From positions 1-64,000 of the forward strand of contig NZ_JACJSB010000001.1 of assembly GCF_014697585.1 (NCBI RefSeq): a DNA stretch of 64,000 bases, read 5' to 3'. The stretch comes from Dolichospermum sp. FACHB-1091 (GTDB lineage Bacteria; Cyanobacteriota; Cyanobacteriia; Cyanobacteriales; Nostocaceae). The notes under the pieces are model-generated. The model was not told where the DNA came from and searched no databases. It saw only the letters and a list, made by a program, of their open reading frames with translations. Made by a program: the position numbers and the translations under genes. The first letter of the stretch is position 1. The number at the start of each line of letters is the position of its first letter. Below, in pieces: positions 11,260 through 21,036 of this stretch.

Positions 11260-11365
11260 TTTTTTACTCCGTTAGTTGTTTAATTAATTTCTACTTATTC
11301 CTCCAGAATTATTCATCTGTCTAAAAGCTGAGTTAGTCCTATAACTTTTTGGTGTAAACCCTACC

Positions 11366-12262
11366 CTACCTACTTAAATTTTGGGCTTTCTCTAATAACT
11401 CCTGGGAATTTTTCCCCCACTGTAAATTACCTTGAATATTATATAAATCTCTAGCATATTGCAAGACTTGGACAGCTTCTTTGTACTGCTTTAACCCCAT
11501 AAAAACCAAGCCCGCACCATAATAAGCATTAGCATAATTAAAGTTCCCCGCAGCGGATTTTCTAAAGGCTGCTAAAGCTTCATTTAATTTACCCTGATTA
11601 AATAAAATTGTTCCCATACTATAATGGGCTTCTGCATATTTAGGATTGATTTTAATTGCTTCATTAAAGGCTGTCTTCGCTTGCTCAATTTTCCCCTGTT
11701 GTAAATAACAGATACCTAAATGATAAGCTGGTTCGGGAGCATTTTGACTAATTAATTTGGCTTTTTGAAAAGAAGCGATCGCACTTTCCCAATTTTTTTC
11801 TTGTTCCCCAATTAACCCCATGTTATAATGGGCAAAACCCAAATTTGGATTTAATTCTAAAGCCCTATTTAAATAGTCTTTTGCCAATTTTAAATTATTT
11901 CCTTCTAATAAAGCCCCACCTAAATTTGCAAAAGCTAAAGCAAATTGAGAATCGGCTTGAGTAGCTTGATAAAAAGCATCTGCCGCAGGTTGTAATTTTC
12001 CCGACTGTCGTAATGCTAAACCTAAATTATAGTGGGCTGCTGCTAATTTAGGATCTATTTTAATAGCTTGACGAAAAGCGGTAATTGCTGCTTCTAATTT
12101 CCCCGACTGAATTGCCTGTATCCCTTGATTTAAAGCCTCTGTAGCCGCTTTATTGTTTGTCGTTTGTGCCAGTATTAAATCAGGTGTAGAATTAGAAAAT
12201 ACTGGTTTTATATTAACACTTATTAATAATAGACTCATTATTCCCAAGATAGGATATTTCAT
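11366..12262 (-). CDS. Secreted/periplasmic TPR protein
   Basis: About 298 aa from the preferred ATG at 12262, which opens with a signal peptide (MKYPILGIMSLLLISVNIKPVFS). A longer frame reaches 12400 but adds an unlikely N-terminus. The mature part consists of about seven TPR units with the A-x2-(Y/F)-N-x-G and P-x-(L/F/Y)-A signature (AAAHYNLGLALRQSGKL, GFAHYNMGLIGEQEKNW, AEAHYSMGTILFNQGKL). TPRs mediate protein-protein contacts; no catalytic domain is present, so the partner is unknown. Confidence 0.85.
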   Translation of the reverse strand: MKYPILGIMSLLLISVNIKPVFSNSTPDLILAQTTNNKAATEALNQGIQAIQSGKLEAAITAFRQAIKIDPKLAAAHYNLGLALRQSGKLQPAADAFYQATQADSQFALAFANLGGALLEGNNLKLAKDYLNRALELNPNLGFAHYNMGLIGEQEKNWESAIASFQKAKLISQNAPEPAYHLGICYLQQGKIEQAKTAFNEAIKINPKYAEAHYSMGTILFNQGKLNEALAAFRKSAAGNFNYANAYYGAGLVFMGLKQYKEAVQVLQYARDLYNIQGNLQWGKNSQELLEKAQNLSR

Positions 12263-12424
12263 GAATGATAATCGTATGGATTTAGTTTTATTTCGGGTAA
12301 AGGGCATATAGGACTCATATTTGATTTTTGAAATATAAGTAGCGTGGGAAATACCCACCCTAAAATACTGACAGTGCTTAACTTCTAGAACCAAGTCCAC
12401 GCTCGACTATTAACTCAACTGATT

Positions 12425-13064
12425 TCAAAACTTACTCACACTAATACTCAATAAGACCACAGCAAAACCAAGTAATGCTAAAACATGAACCCACAAGACA
12501 TCTAAACCAACTCCTTTGAGTAAATCATCTAATAATAAAACTTGCGGTTGAGACACCAAAGCACAACATAAGGCCAGCTTTTGTTTCATACCTCCTGATA
12601 ATTCACCAGCCAAGCGATCGCCAAATTGTTCTAAACTCATTAATGTCAGATATTTATGGCTGTTATGGCTGCGTTCCCATAATAAATCATCATCAACCTG
12701 TCGCAAACCCCTCGCATAACGCAAATTTTCATCAATACTCAAATCCAAATATAAAGTATAAAGAAAATTGTTGTGTTAGATATCCCGTCATTAACCGCGA
12801 ATTTCGTGCCGGTTTACCAAATACTAAAACTTCCCCCGCAGTCGCTTCCATTACACCACCTAAAATGTGGAAAGTCATAGTTTTACCCGCACCGTCAGGA
12901 CCAATTAAACCAAACATTTCCCCCTTATTAACAGTGAAAATAATTCCTTTCATTGCGGCTAATTTCCCATAATGTTTATGTAAATTACTAACCTTAATAG
13001 CTTCTATTTGGTAATTTGTAATTGGTAATTGGTGATTGATAATTGGTAATGGGTAATTAGTCAT
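12425..13064 (-). pseudogene. Decayed ABC-2 transporter: ATPase fused to permease tail
   Basis: The first frame (13064-12732) has an ABC ATPase start with Walker A (GLIGPDGAGKTMTFHIL) and ends at TQQFSLY plus a few odd residues. The match continues in another frame (DLSIDENLRYARGLR..., then signature LSGGMKQKLALC and Walker B QVLLLDD). The break looks like a 7-base duplication (TTATACT/TTATATT) near 12750. Right after Walker B, near 12530, the sequence jumps to LLKGVGLDVLWVHVLALLGF, which reads like the C-terminal end of an ABC-2 permease. A large internal deletion has therefore fused two adjacent genes. Short repeats (GGTAATT units) occupy the 5' end. Confidence 0.8.
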
Positions 13065-13135
13065 AATGAATTTTCTCTTTTATTTTCTTCCTTCGCGTCC
13101 TTCGCTCCTTCGTGGTTCATTTCTCTTCCCAAAAC

Positions 13136-13714
13136 TTAACTTTTACCTATTTCCTGTAACTTAATTTCCGCATCTACCGGCATACCAATTTTAGCACAGG
13201 GTAAATCTGATTCTTTGTAAGGATTTTCAGGATTAAAACAGCCTTGAGGATTTTCGATTTGAATGCGAACTCCTATTACTTGTCTTACCCGATCTTTTTG
13301 AAAGTAAATATTTTCTGGAGTAAAAGAAGCTTGAGGGTCAATTGCAATAACTTTACCATTTAGGGGTTTTTCTAGTGCAGAATCAAGGAAGATTTTAGTA
13401 GTTTTTCCTAATCGTACTTTACCAATATCACCTTCAGGAATAAAACCCCGTAGATATATATTTTTGGTATCAACTATTGTTAAAATTTTAGTCTGATTAC
13501 TAACTATTGCACCCGGTTCAACACTGCGAGCATTTATAACTCCATCTAAAGGACTAATCACATTGTTGGTTTTGGTTGAGGTTTTCATGAGGAATTGTGT
13601 TGGTAGTGGTTTATTAATCTTTACAAAAACAAAAACAGACCGAATACAAATACTTGTCTTACTCATACTCACAAAGTAAAGTATATCATCATTTAAAGTA
13701 TTTTTTACATACAA
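13136..13714 (-). pseudogene. Truncated HlyD-family efflux adaptor
   Basis: From about 13590 to the end the protein matches the C-terminal beta-barrel part of HlyD/MFP adaptors: SPLDGVINARSVEPGAIVSNQ, VDTKNIYLRGFIPEGDIGKV, and TPENIYFQKDRVRQVIGVRI. The N-terminal membrane anchor and coiled-coil hairpin are missing and replaced by about 40 unrelated residues. It lies just upstream of the broken ABC genes on the same strand, so the pair is the relic of a tripartite or ABC-2 export operon (HlyD-ATPase-permease). Confidence 0.8.
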
Positions 13715-13976
13715 ATAATTTATTTTTTATCATATCCCCTTAGCCCATTCACTTTACCACAACGGAACACCTCCACATAAGTCCCACAATACCCCTTCCC
13801 CCTTCCCACCCCTCCTCATGGATATTTGTACCTCCGTATTTTCTACTTCCGTGTTCTCCATAACTCGTGCGAGGTACAAGGGGACGCTATCGGAGGGCGA
13901 TCGCACATCATCAATGGTATAATCGTCGAAACGGCGATAATGAAATTTGATATGAGAAAAATATAGAGATTTGAAA

Positions 13977-14501
13977 ATGTTAAAATTTGCGCCAATCATT
14001 AAATTAGGTAATCCGATATTACGACAAAAAGCGGCTGCGGTTGAGAATATTCAAGATGAGAAAATTCAAAACCTGATTGATGAATTAATTACCTCAGTTG
14101 CTCAAGCTAATGGGGTGGGAATTGCTGCACCACAAATAGCAGCATCATACCGTTTATTTATCGTCGCTTCCCGTCCTAATGCTAGATATCCCCACGCACC
14201 GGAAATGCAGCCGACCGCAATGATCAACCCCCGAATTGTTGCCCATTCTTCGGAAATAGTCAAGGGTTGGGAAGGTTGTTTAAGTGTTCCGGGAATTAGG
14301 GGTTTAGTTCCTAGATATCAAACAATTGAAGTTGAATATACAGACCGTTATGGCAATTTCCAAAAACAAGAATTAAGGGATTTTATTGCCCGAATTTTTC
14401 AACATGAGTATGATCATTTGGAAGGATTAGTATTTTTAGATCGTGTGGAAAATAATCATGATTTAATTAGTGAAGAAGAATATCAGAAATTGGTAATGTA
14501 G
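13977..14501 (+). CDS. def: Peptide deformylase
   Basis: A 174-aa metalloenzyme that removes the formyl group from the initiator methionine of new proteins. All three motifs are present: GVGIAAPQ, EGCLSVPG (Cys is a metal ligand) and QHEYDHLEG (two His ligands and the catalytic Glu). The ATG at 13977 is preferred over a TTG six bases upstream. It sits alone, divergent from the decayed efflux operon. Confidence 0.96.
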   Translation: MLKFAPIIKLGNPILRQKAAAVENIQDEKIQNLIDELITSVAQANGVGIAAPQIAASYRLFIVASRPNARYPHAPEMQPTAMINPRIVAHSSEIVKGWEGCLSVPGIRGLVPRYQTIEVEYTDRYGNFQKQELRDFIARIFQHEYDHLEGLVFLDRVENNHDLISEEEYQKLVM

Positions 14502-14541
14502 TCGTTATTGGGTGAATGAGATACAACCACCCCACCCCCAA

Positions 14542-14567
14542 CCCCCTCCCCGCAAGCGAGGAGGGGG
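14542..14567. terminator. GC-rich hairpin, repeated element
   Basis: CCCCCTCC pairs with GGAGGGGG around an inner CGC-AA-GCG stem. The same hairpin, with flanking CTAT(A/G)AT, occurs again at 35730-35755, so it is a mobile or duplicated repeat as well as a possible bidirectional terminator between the convergent def and HdrB-like genes. No T-run follows. Confidence 0.55.
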
Positions 14568-14659
14568 CTATAATCTACCTGATTACAGTACATACCGCTA
14601 TTAATTGGGGACTGGAGACTGGAATGAAAAATATTCTTGCTCTGCTCCTCTTTCCCCTA

Positions 14660-15565
14660 TCACCATCCTAATTTTTCTAAAACCGGTTTTGTAGACACAA
14701 TATGTCTTTCTAAACCGAGTTCTTTAGGACTAACACCTAAAGCTAAAGCAATTAATTGGGGTAAGTGCAAAATTGGTAAACCTAATTTTTGACCAATGAC
14801 TTTTTCTACTTCCGGTTGACGAGAATCTAAATTCAAATGACACAGAGGACATGGTGTGACAATACAATCTGCCCCATTAGCTACAGCCTCTTGAATGTGA
14901 TTTCCTGCCATTTGGAAAGATTCTGTAGTCGCATAGCTAGACAAAGGCCAACCACAACATTGAGTCCTGCCACGATAATATACTGGTGTCGCTCCTACAG
15001 CCCGAAATACATTTTCCATTGCTTCGGGTTGAAAAGGATCATCATAGGGCATGGATTTTTGAGCGCGAAGCAGATAACAGCCATAAAAAGCTGCACATTT
15101 TAATCCACTTAATTTCTTGTTAACACGCCCAGAAATTTCCTCTAAACCGTAATCTGTCACTAAAGCGTAAAGAAGATGTTTAACTTCTGTACTCCCCTGA
15201 TAAGGAGAACAACCTTCTTTTTCCAGTAAACCATTAACTTTGTTGAGATAATCAGGATTTGTAGATTGACATTCTTTTAATCGTTCATCAACATGACCAA
15301 GAACACCCTGACAAGTGCTACAATGGGTTAGTAAAGGGAGATGCAAAGATTCCGCTAAAGCGATATTTCTAGCGTTAACAGTGTCTTCTAATAATTGCGA
15401 ATCTTCTTTAAATGTACCAGAACCACAACAAGCAGCTTTTTTCAATTCAATCAGTTCAATACCTAACGCTTTAGTTAGAGATTGGGTGGATAAATACAGT
15501 TCTCGACAAGCTCCTTGGGCTACACAACCGGGATAATAGGCGTACTTGAGAGTTTTGGATGGCAT
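14660..15565 (-). CDS. HdrB-like CCG-domain iron-sulfur protein
   Basis: A 301-aa protein with two cysteine-rich CCG domains: YYPGCVAQG...KAACCGSGTF (residues ~11-52) with HCSTCQG, and FYGCYLLRA...RTQCCGWPLSSY with TPCPLCHLNLD. These match subunit B of heterodisulfide reductases and the SdhE-type membrane-linked subunit of unusual succinate dehydrogenases, where the cysteines bind a non-cubane Fe-S cluster. In cyanobacteria, which lack coenzyme M, the partner may be succinate dehydrogenase or another quinone reductase; this is inference. Confidence 0.85.
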   Translation of the reverse strand: MPSKTLKYAYYPGCVAQGACRELYLSTQSLTKALGIELIELKKAACCGSGTFKEDSQLLEDTVNARNIALAESLHLPLLTHCSTCQGVLGHVDERLKECQSTNPDYLNKVNGLLEKEGCSPYQGSTEVKHLLYALVTDYGLEEISGRVNKKLSGLKCAAFYGCYLLRAQKSMPYDDPFQPEAMENVFRAVGATPVYYRGRTQCCGWPLSSYATTESFQMAGNHIQEAVANGADCIVTPCPLCHLNLDSRQPEVEKVIGQKLGLPILHLPQLIALALGVSPKELGLERHIVSTKPVLEKLGW

Positions 15566-15777
15566 AAAAGTATACTTGATTTAGATTTTAGAGGTAATTG
15601 GGATTTGTTATGTATTGGTAGTGATTAGTAGTAAGGACTTAAATCCGCTAATCTTCAATTCTCAGTTTTCATGATAGAACCTATACTCAGATTCACTCTT
15701 TCCGATAAGATGTATATGGCCAAAAAAACTTTGTTCATTGAGAGCAAATCATAGCAACTTGTTAAGGACTTTTATTT

Positions 15778-16032
15778 ATGAGCCAAGCAGATACTTTTGA
15801 AAAAGTAAAAAAAATTATCATTGAGCAACTGAGTGTAGACAAACCGGAGAAGGTTATACCAGAAGCCAGTTTTATTGACGATTTAGGGGCTGATTCCTTA
15901 GATACAGTTGAGCTAGTCATGGCTTTGGAAGAAGAATTTGATATCGAAATTCCCGATGAAGCGGCTGAAAAAATTACAACTGTTCAAGCCGTGGTAGATT
16001 ATATCGATGATCACGTTGCCGCATCTGCTTAG
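15778..16032 (+). CDS. acpP: Acyl carrier protein
   Basis: An 84-aa acidic helical protein that carries growing acyl chains in fatty acid synthesis. The phosphopantetheine attachment serine sits in [24 protein letters not shown] at 15764-15768 serves as RBS. It is followed by fabF, the standard order. A long inverted repeat lies between the two genes. Confidence 0.97.
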   Translation: MSQADTFEKVKKIIIEQLSVDKPEKVIPEASFIDDLGADSLDTVELVMALEEEFDIEIPDEAAEKITTVQAVVDYIDDHVAASA

Positions 16033-16052
16033 ATAAGTGTTAATTCAGTATA

Positions 16053-16106
16053 GGCGGGTTTAAAGAGATATTTTGCAGGTATACAGATTAACTGGATAAA
16101 CCCGCC
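16053..16106 (+). terminator. Inverted repeat between acpP and fabF
   Basis: GGCGGGTTTA (16053-16062) pairs with TAAACCCGCC (16097-16106) across a 34-base loop. It follows acpP by 20 bases. It could reduce read-through into fabF and keep acpP mRNA abundant. Confidence 0.5.
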
Positions 16107-16296
16107 GGTACATGAGTGTTGAGTGTTTAAACTGTAAAAATTCCAGGAAAACCCCAAAAGTCCTCATCCAAAAGTCCTAATATTGAGAAAACAGTATACT
16201 CAAAATTTATGGATATTTGACTGGAAACTCAGCACTCTTAATTGTTCAATCTGCTGCTTTTTCGCCATATTTTTTTTCGCCATATTTAATGTAATC

Positions 16297-17556
16297 ATGA
16301 CAGACTATAAACGTAATCGCGTTGTTGTAACAGGTGTGGGCGCGATTACACCCATTGGAAACACACCCGCCGAATATTGGCAAGGATTATTGAGCGGACA
16401 GAATGGTATTGACTATATTACCGCTTTTGATGCTTCTAAACATAGTTGTCGCATTGCTGGTGAAGTCAAAAACTTTGATCCAGAGACTTACTTAGAACGC
16501 AAAGAAGCCAAGCGCATGGATCGTTTTTCTCAATTGGGTGTATCGGCGGCTATTCAAGCTGTTGCGGATTCCGGGTTAGTAATTGATGATTTCAACGCTG
16601 AACAAATTGGCGTGATCATTGGTTCTGGTATTGGTGGCATTAAAGTATTAGAAGACCAACAAACCATTTACTTAGATCCTAAACGTGGTCCTAGTCGTTG
16701 TAGTCCTTTCATGATTCCCATGATGATCGCCAATATGGCAGCGGGATTAACAGCAATTCATACTGGCGCAAAAGGTCCTAATTCCTGTTCTGTAACAGCC
16801 TGTGCGGCTGGTTCTAATTCCATCGGTGATGCTTTTCGTCAAATTCAATGGGGATACGCTAAAGCTATGATTTGCGGTGGCTGTGAAGCAGCAGTTACCC
16901 CCCTATCAGTGGCAGGATTTGCCTCTGCACGGGCTTTATCTACCCGCAATGATGATCCAGCCCATGCTTGTCGTCCCTTTGATAGGGATAGGGATGGGTT
17001 TGTGATGGGTGAAGGCGCGGGAATTTTAATTCTCGAAGAGTTAGAACACGCCATGAATCGTGGCGCACGGATTTATGGGGAAATTGTCGGTTATGGGATG
17101 ACCTGCGATGCGTATCATATCACTGCGCCGGTTCCCGGTGGTTTAGGTGCGGCTAGGGCGATAGAATTAGCTTTAAAAGATGGTGCGATCGCCCCAGAAA
17201 TGGTAAGTTACATTAATGCCCATGGGACAAGTACACCAGCCAATGATATCAACGAAACCGCCGCCATTAAGAAAGCTTTGGGAGATCACGCCTATAAAAT
17301 AGCCGTCAGTTCCACTAAATCCATGACAGGACATCTTTTAGGTGGTTCGGGAGGAATTGAAGCCGTAGCGACAATTTTAGCCGTAGCTCATGACAAAATT
17401 CCCCCTACTATCAACATCGAAAATCTTGATCCAGAATGTGATTTAGATTATGTCCCCCACACCAGCCGCAGTCAAATAGTCGAGGTAGCCTTATCTAACT
17501 CCTTTGGCTTTGGTGGTCATAATGTCAGCCTAGCCTTCAAGAAATTTACTCCTTAA
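16297..17556 (+). CDS. fabF: 3-oxoacyl-[acyl-carrier-protein] synthase II
   Basis: A 419-aa condensing enzyme that elongates acyl-ACP with malonyl-ACP. The start at 16297 (MTDYKRNRVVVTGVGAITPIG) is chosen; an upstream in-frame extension to 16183 is low-complexity. The Cys-His-His triad is visible in VTACAAGSNSIG, NAHGTSTPANDINE and STKSMTGHLLGGSGG, and the family end NSFGFGGHNVSLAF is intact. It is the partner of the acpP product. Confidence 0.96.
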   Translation: MTDYKRNRVVVTGVGAITPIGNTPAEYWQGLLSGQNGIDYITAFDASKHSCRIAGEVKNFDPETYLERKEAKRMDRFSQLGVSAAIQAVADSGLVIDDFNAEQIGVIIGSGIGGIKVLEDQQTIYLDPKRGPSRCSPFMIPMMIANMAAGLTAIHTGAKGPNSCSVTACAAGSNSIGDAFRQIQWGYAKAMICGGCEAAVTPLSVAGFASARALSTRNDDPAHACRPFDRDRDGFVMGEGAGILILEELEHAMNRGARIYGEIVGYGMTCDAYHITAPVPGGLGAARAIELALKDGAIAPEMVSYINAHGTSTPANDINETAAIKKALGDHAYKIAVSSTKSMTGHLLGGSGGIEAVATILAVAHDKIPPTINIENLDPECDLDYVPHTSRSQIVEVALSNSFGFGGHNVSLAFKKFTP

Positions 17557-17915
17557 AGATACTTACTAGTCAGGTAATAGTAATAGGTAAAGTCAATCAC
17601 CCAATTATCCATTACCAAGACTTGTATTTATTATTGATCCCCGCATAATTTTGCTCCTAGTTTGTCTTTTAGAAGTGAACATAAGGCATGATAGAGAAAT
17701 TCATAGCTGAACTAACAGCCTAGCTAATGCCAAGCTTTAGGAAGGCATGATTAAATTTATCAGCTTATCGGCCTGATTCATCGCTAAAAACGTCAAAAAT
17801 TCCCCTTGTCCATTGATAATTGGGAATGAGATGATGAACAAAGTGGGATCACTTGCTCATGAACCCACAAAAAACCCTAAAAAGAGTCCTAACCCGTCCT
17901 TAACAATTAGAAATT
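17557..17915 (+). promoter_or_regulatory. fabF-tkt intergenic region
   Basis: These 359 bases contain a short GGTAATAG-type repeat near 17575 and otherwise no frame or recognised RNA. It presumably holds the tkt promoter and leader; no hexamer stands out. Confidence 0.4.
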
Positions 17916-19928
17916 ATGGCAGTTGCAACCCAATCCCTCCAAGAACTTTGTATCAATTCTATCCGCTTTTTGGCTGTTGATGCCATAGAAAAATCCAAGT
18001 CTGGACACCCTGGACTACCGATGGGTGCGGCTCCCATGGCTTTTGTCCTTTGGGACTCCTTCATGCGGTATAATCCCAAAAATCCTCAGTGGTTCAACCG
18101 CGATCGCTTTGTTTTATCCGCTGGTCATGGTTCAATGTTACAGTATGCCCTACTGTACCTCACAGGCTACGATAGCGTTACCATAGACGACATCAAACAA
18201 TTTCGTCAATGGGGTGCTAAGACCCCAGGCCACCCCGAAAATTTTGTTACAGCTGGTGTAGAAGTTACCACAGGTCCTTTAGGTCAAGGAATTGCCAATG
18301 CAGTCGGTTTAGCAGTAGCAGAAGCACACCTGGCCGCTAAGTTCAATAAGCCTGATGCAACAATTGTTGATCACTACACTTATGTAATTCTTGGTGATGG
18401 TTGCAACATGGAAGGGATTTCTGGTGAAGCCGCTTCTATCGCTGGACACTGGGGATTAGGTAAACTTATTGCGCTCTATGACGATAACCACATCTCTATT
18501 GATGGTTCTACAGATGTAGCATTCACCGAAGATGTTTCTAAACGCTTTGAATCCTACGGTTGGCACGTTCTGCACGTTAAAGACGGTAACACAGATTTAG
18601 AAGGCATTGCCAAAGCGATCGCCCAAGCAAAAGCAGTTACAGACAAACCCACCATGATTAAGGTGACAACCACCATCGGTTATGGTTCTCCTAATAAAGC
18701 TAATACTGCTGGTATTCACGGTGCTGCCTTGGGACCTGACGAAACAATAGCTACCCGCAATAACTTAGGCTGGAAATACGATGCTTTTGTCGTTCCTGAA
18801 GATGCCCTCAACCACACCCGCAAGGCTGTTGAACGCGGCGCTGCTTACGAATCCGAGTGGAACAAAGCTTATGCCGAATACAAGGCTAAATACCCCCAAG
18901 AAGCCGCTGAATTTGAACGTTTGATTAGTGGCAAATTACCAGAGGGTTGGGATCAAGTATTACCTACCTACACAGATGCAGATAAAGCATTACCTACCCG
19001 CAAACACTCGGAAATCTGTCTCAACAAATTAGGTGCGGTTTTACCGGAATTAATCGGTGGTTCTGCTGACTTAACCCACTCCAACCTCACTGAACTTAAA
19101 GGTACTGGAGACTTCCAAAAAGGACATTTCGGAAATCGTAACATTCACTTCGGTGTCCGGGAACACGCCATGGGTGCAATTTGTAACGGTATGGCTTTAC
19201 ACCGTTCCGGTTTAATACCCTACGGCGCAACTTTCCTCATCTTCACCGATTATATGCGGGCTGCTATTCGTTTAGCTGCTCTTTCTGAAGCTGGCGCAAT
19301 TTGGGTCATGACTCACGACTCCATTGGCCAGGGTGAAGATGGTCCTACCCACCAACCCATTGAAACTTTAGCTTCTTTGCGTGCTATTCCTGATTTAACC
19401 GTAATTCGTCCCGCAGATGGAAATGAAACCTCTGGTGGTTACAAAGTTGCTATTGAGAAGTCTAAAGCACAAGCTTCTACTTTATTAGCTTTCACTCGTC
19501 AAAATGTTCCTAACCTAGCAGGTACATCTATCGCAGGTGTCGCTAAAGGTGCATATACAATTGTTGATTGTCAAGGTACACCAGATATCATCTTAATTGG
19601 TACTGGTTCAGAATTAAGTCTTTGTGTGAGTGCCGCAGAGAAACTGACAGCAGAAGGTAAGAAAGTTCGTGTTGTTTCTATGCCTTCTTCTACCTTATTT
19701 GATACACAAGATGCAGCTTATAAAGAGTCTGTTCTTCCTCGATCTGTTACTAAACGCCTATCTGTAGAAGCGGCTAGTAGCTTCGGTTGGCACAAGTATA
19801 TCGGTAGTGAAGGCGATACTGTAAGTATTGATACTTTTGGTGCTTCCGCTCCCGGTGGTATTTGTTTAGAGAAGTTTGGCTTCACCGTTGATAATGTTTT
19901 AGCTAAAGCCAAAGCATTGTTAGGTTAA
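17916..19928 (+). CDS. tkt: Transketolase
   Basis: A 670-aa thiamine-diphosphate enzyme of the Calvin cycle and pentose phosphate pathway, transferring two-carbon units. Visible: [12 protein letters not shown] (residues ~29-40), the ThDP-binding [13 protein letters not shown] with the DDNHISIDG end (about 160-195), and the central pyrimidine-domain motif [19 protein letters not shown] with [16 protein letters not shown]. Length matches bacterial and plant enzymes. A terminator follows. Confidence 0.97.
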   Translation: MAVATQSLQELCINSIRFLAVDAIEKSKSGHPGLPMGAAPMAFVLWDSFMRYNPKNPQWFNRDRFVLSAGHGSMLQYALLYLTGYDSVTIDDIKQFRQWGAKTPGHPENFVTAGVEVTTGPLGQGIANAVGLAVAEAHLAAKFNKPDATIVDHYTYVILGDGCNMEGISGEAASIAGHWGLGKLIALYDDNHISIDGSTDVAFTEDVSKRFESYGWHVLHVKDGNTDLEGIAKAIAQAKAVTDKPTMIKVTTTIGYGSPNKANTAGIHGAALGPDETIATRNNLGWKYDAFVVPEDALNHTRKAVERGAAYESEWNKAYAEYKAKYPQEAAEFERLISGKLPEGWDQVLPTYTDADKALPTRKHSEICLNKLGAVLPELIGGSADLTHSNLTELKGTGDFQKGHFGNRNIHFGVREHAMGAICNGMALHRSGLIPYGATFLIFTDYMRAAIRLAALSEAGAIWVMTHDSIGQGEDGPTHQPIETLASLRAIPDLTVIRPADGNETSGGYKVAIEKSKAQASTLLAFTRQNVPNLAGTSIAGVAKGAYTIVDCQGTPDIILIGTGSELSLCVSAAEKLTAEGKKVRVVSMPSSTLFDTQDAAYKESVLPRSVTKRLSVEAASSFGWHKYIGSEGDTVSIDTFGASAPGGICLEKFGFTVDNVLAKAKALLG

Positions 19929-19974
19929 TTATCAATGGTGTATCATAGAATAGATTTTCTTTGATTTTTTTGGG

Positions 19975-20000
19975 TGGGCTAAAAAGCTCATCTTTTTTTA
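19975..20000 (+). terminator. Terminator after tkt
   Basis: GGGCT (19976-19980) pairs with AGCTC (19985-19989) around AAAA and is followed by a run of seven T at 19993-19999. It lies about 50 bases after the tkt stop. Confidence 0.65.
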
Positions 20001-20046
20001 TGCATTTTATTTATGCAAATAGGGAACAGTCAACCGTCACCGGGAT

Positions 20047-20199
20047 ATGGGTGAATTTTTATCAACTTATGGTTCATTAATTGTTTCAATGGTGTTAGGT
20101 TCACTGCTTGGACTATCACTTTATCTGCCATTAATGACCGGACAATTATCAATTAACCTCCGAAATCATATTAGAATTACAAGAAATCAATGTCAGTGA
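20047..20199 (+). pseudogene. Remnant of a LivM-like ABC permease
   Basis: A 50-aa frame starts MGEFLSTYGSLIVSMVLG and continues SLLGLSLYLPLMTGQLSI, which reads like the first transmembrane segment of branched-chain amino acid/urea permeases of the LivM type. After QLSI the expected (A/S)PGFY continuation is missing and the frame soon stops. The rest of the gene is gone, so this is a 5' relic. Confidence 0.5.
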
Positions 20200-20265
20200 T
20201 TTCTCAGCAAAATGATAGGTAATATAGCAATCATTAGTGGGTTATGAACGGATTTTTTTAACTAA

Positions 20266-20293
20266 CCACAGAGGACACAGAGGACACAGAGGT
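20266..20293. repeat. Short tandem repeat (GAGGACACA)
   Basis: CAGAGGACACAGAGGACACAG is a tandem 9-10-base repeat following AACCA, a motif typical of dispersed intergenic repeats in Nostocales. It sits in the 460-base gap between tkt and the next gene. Confidence 0.6.
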
Positions 20294-20388
20294 AGAGAAA
20301 AAAGAGGTATTTGCGTCTTATTTAGGTTGGGGAATAGATAAGATAATAGGAAAGTTGAAAAAAGAGTAAAAAAAAGAGTAGTTTAATC

Positions 20389-20880
20389 ATGGCTAATTCT
20401 CCAATTAGATCAAAATCTTTAAACTTTCAAGAAGATTATCCATGTCCAGTCTGTCGTATTGGTAAAATTTCGCCAATGCCGATGATGGAGGCTATGTGCT
20501 GCGATTTTTGCCACGAAATTCTTACCGTCAATTTGGAACTACAGCAAGTGAAAATGCCTTCTAGAGAACCACCATTAGTTTGGCATTGGAATGGATTTAA
20601 GTGGACTCAAGCACAATTATTAGGTGTGGAATTAGGTTGGGGTTATGGTTTAGCTGCCATTGCTTTTGTCATTTTACCTACAACTTTGATAGGTATTACG
20701 GTATATTGTTTTCCTCCTGCGGCTGATGATTTTTTCACCTGGATTCCATTGATTTGGACAGTATTAACTTTTTTGTCGCACTTAGCAATTATGGTTTGGA
20801 TTTTTATTGAGGTTTACCATATTCCGCTTGTGGCATATTTGCAAGCCATTGGGCGCTGGCGAGATGGATTAATCAGATAG
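20389..20880 (+). CDS. Zinc-ribbon membrane protein of unknown function
   Basis: A 163-aa protein. The N-terminal part has two cysteine pairs (CPVCRIGKI, then CCDFCHEIL, about residues 20-47), consistent with a zinc ribbon facing the cytosol. Two hydrophobic segments follow at about 84-107 (GYGLAAIAFVILPTTLIGITV) and 118-145. The C-terminus ends RWRDGLIR. I do not recognise a named family; it looks like a conserved cyanobacterial hypothetical. Preceded by a low-quality RBS (AAAAAGAG). Confidence 0.7.
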   Translation: MANSPIRSKSLNFQEDYPCPVCRIGKISPMPMMEAMCCDFCHEILTVNLELQQVKMPSREPPLVWHWNGFKWTQAQLLGVELGWGYGLAAIAFVILPTTLIGITVYCFPPAADDFFTWIPLIWTVLTFLSHLAIMVWIFIEVYHIPLVAYLQAIGRWRDGLIR

Positions 20881-21036
20881 GAAATTACTGATCTAGCAAA
20901 GAACAGTCACAATCTTAATTTCACCATCAAAGTTAGATTCCATGCCGATAGCAGCAGCAATCAATCGTTATACTGAACAAATGACTGCATAACCCATCAT
21001 TTGTTCAACTATTATCTTAATTTTCACCAATACATC

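Noticed and set aside
13754-13999. 81-aa minus-strand ORF upstream of def
   Set aside because: It overlaps the def start, has no recognisable family pattern and a low-complexity middle (TEVENTEV); likely chance.
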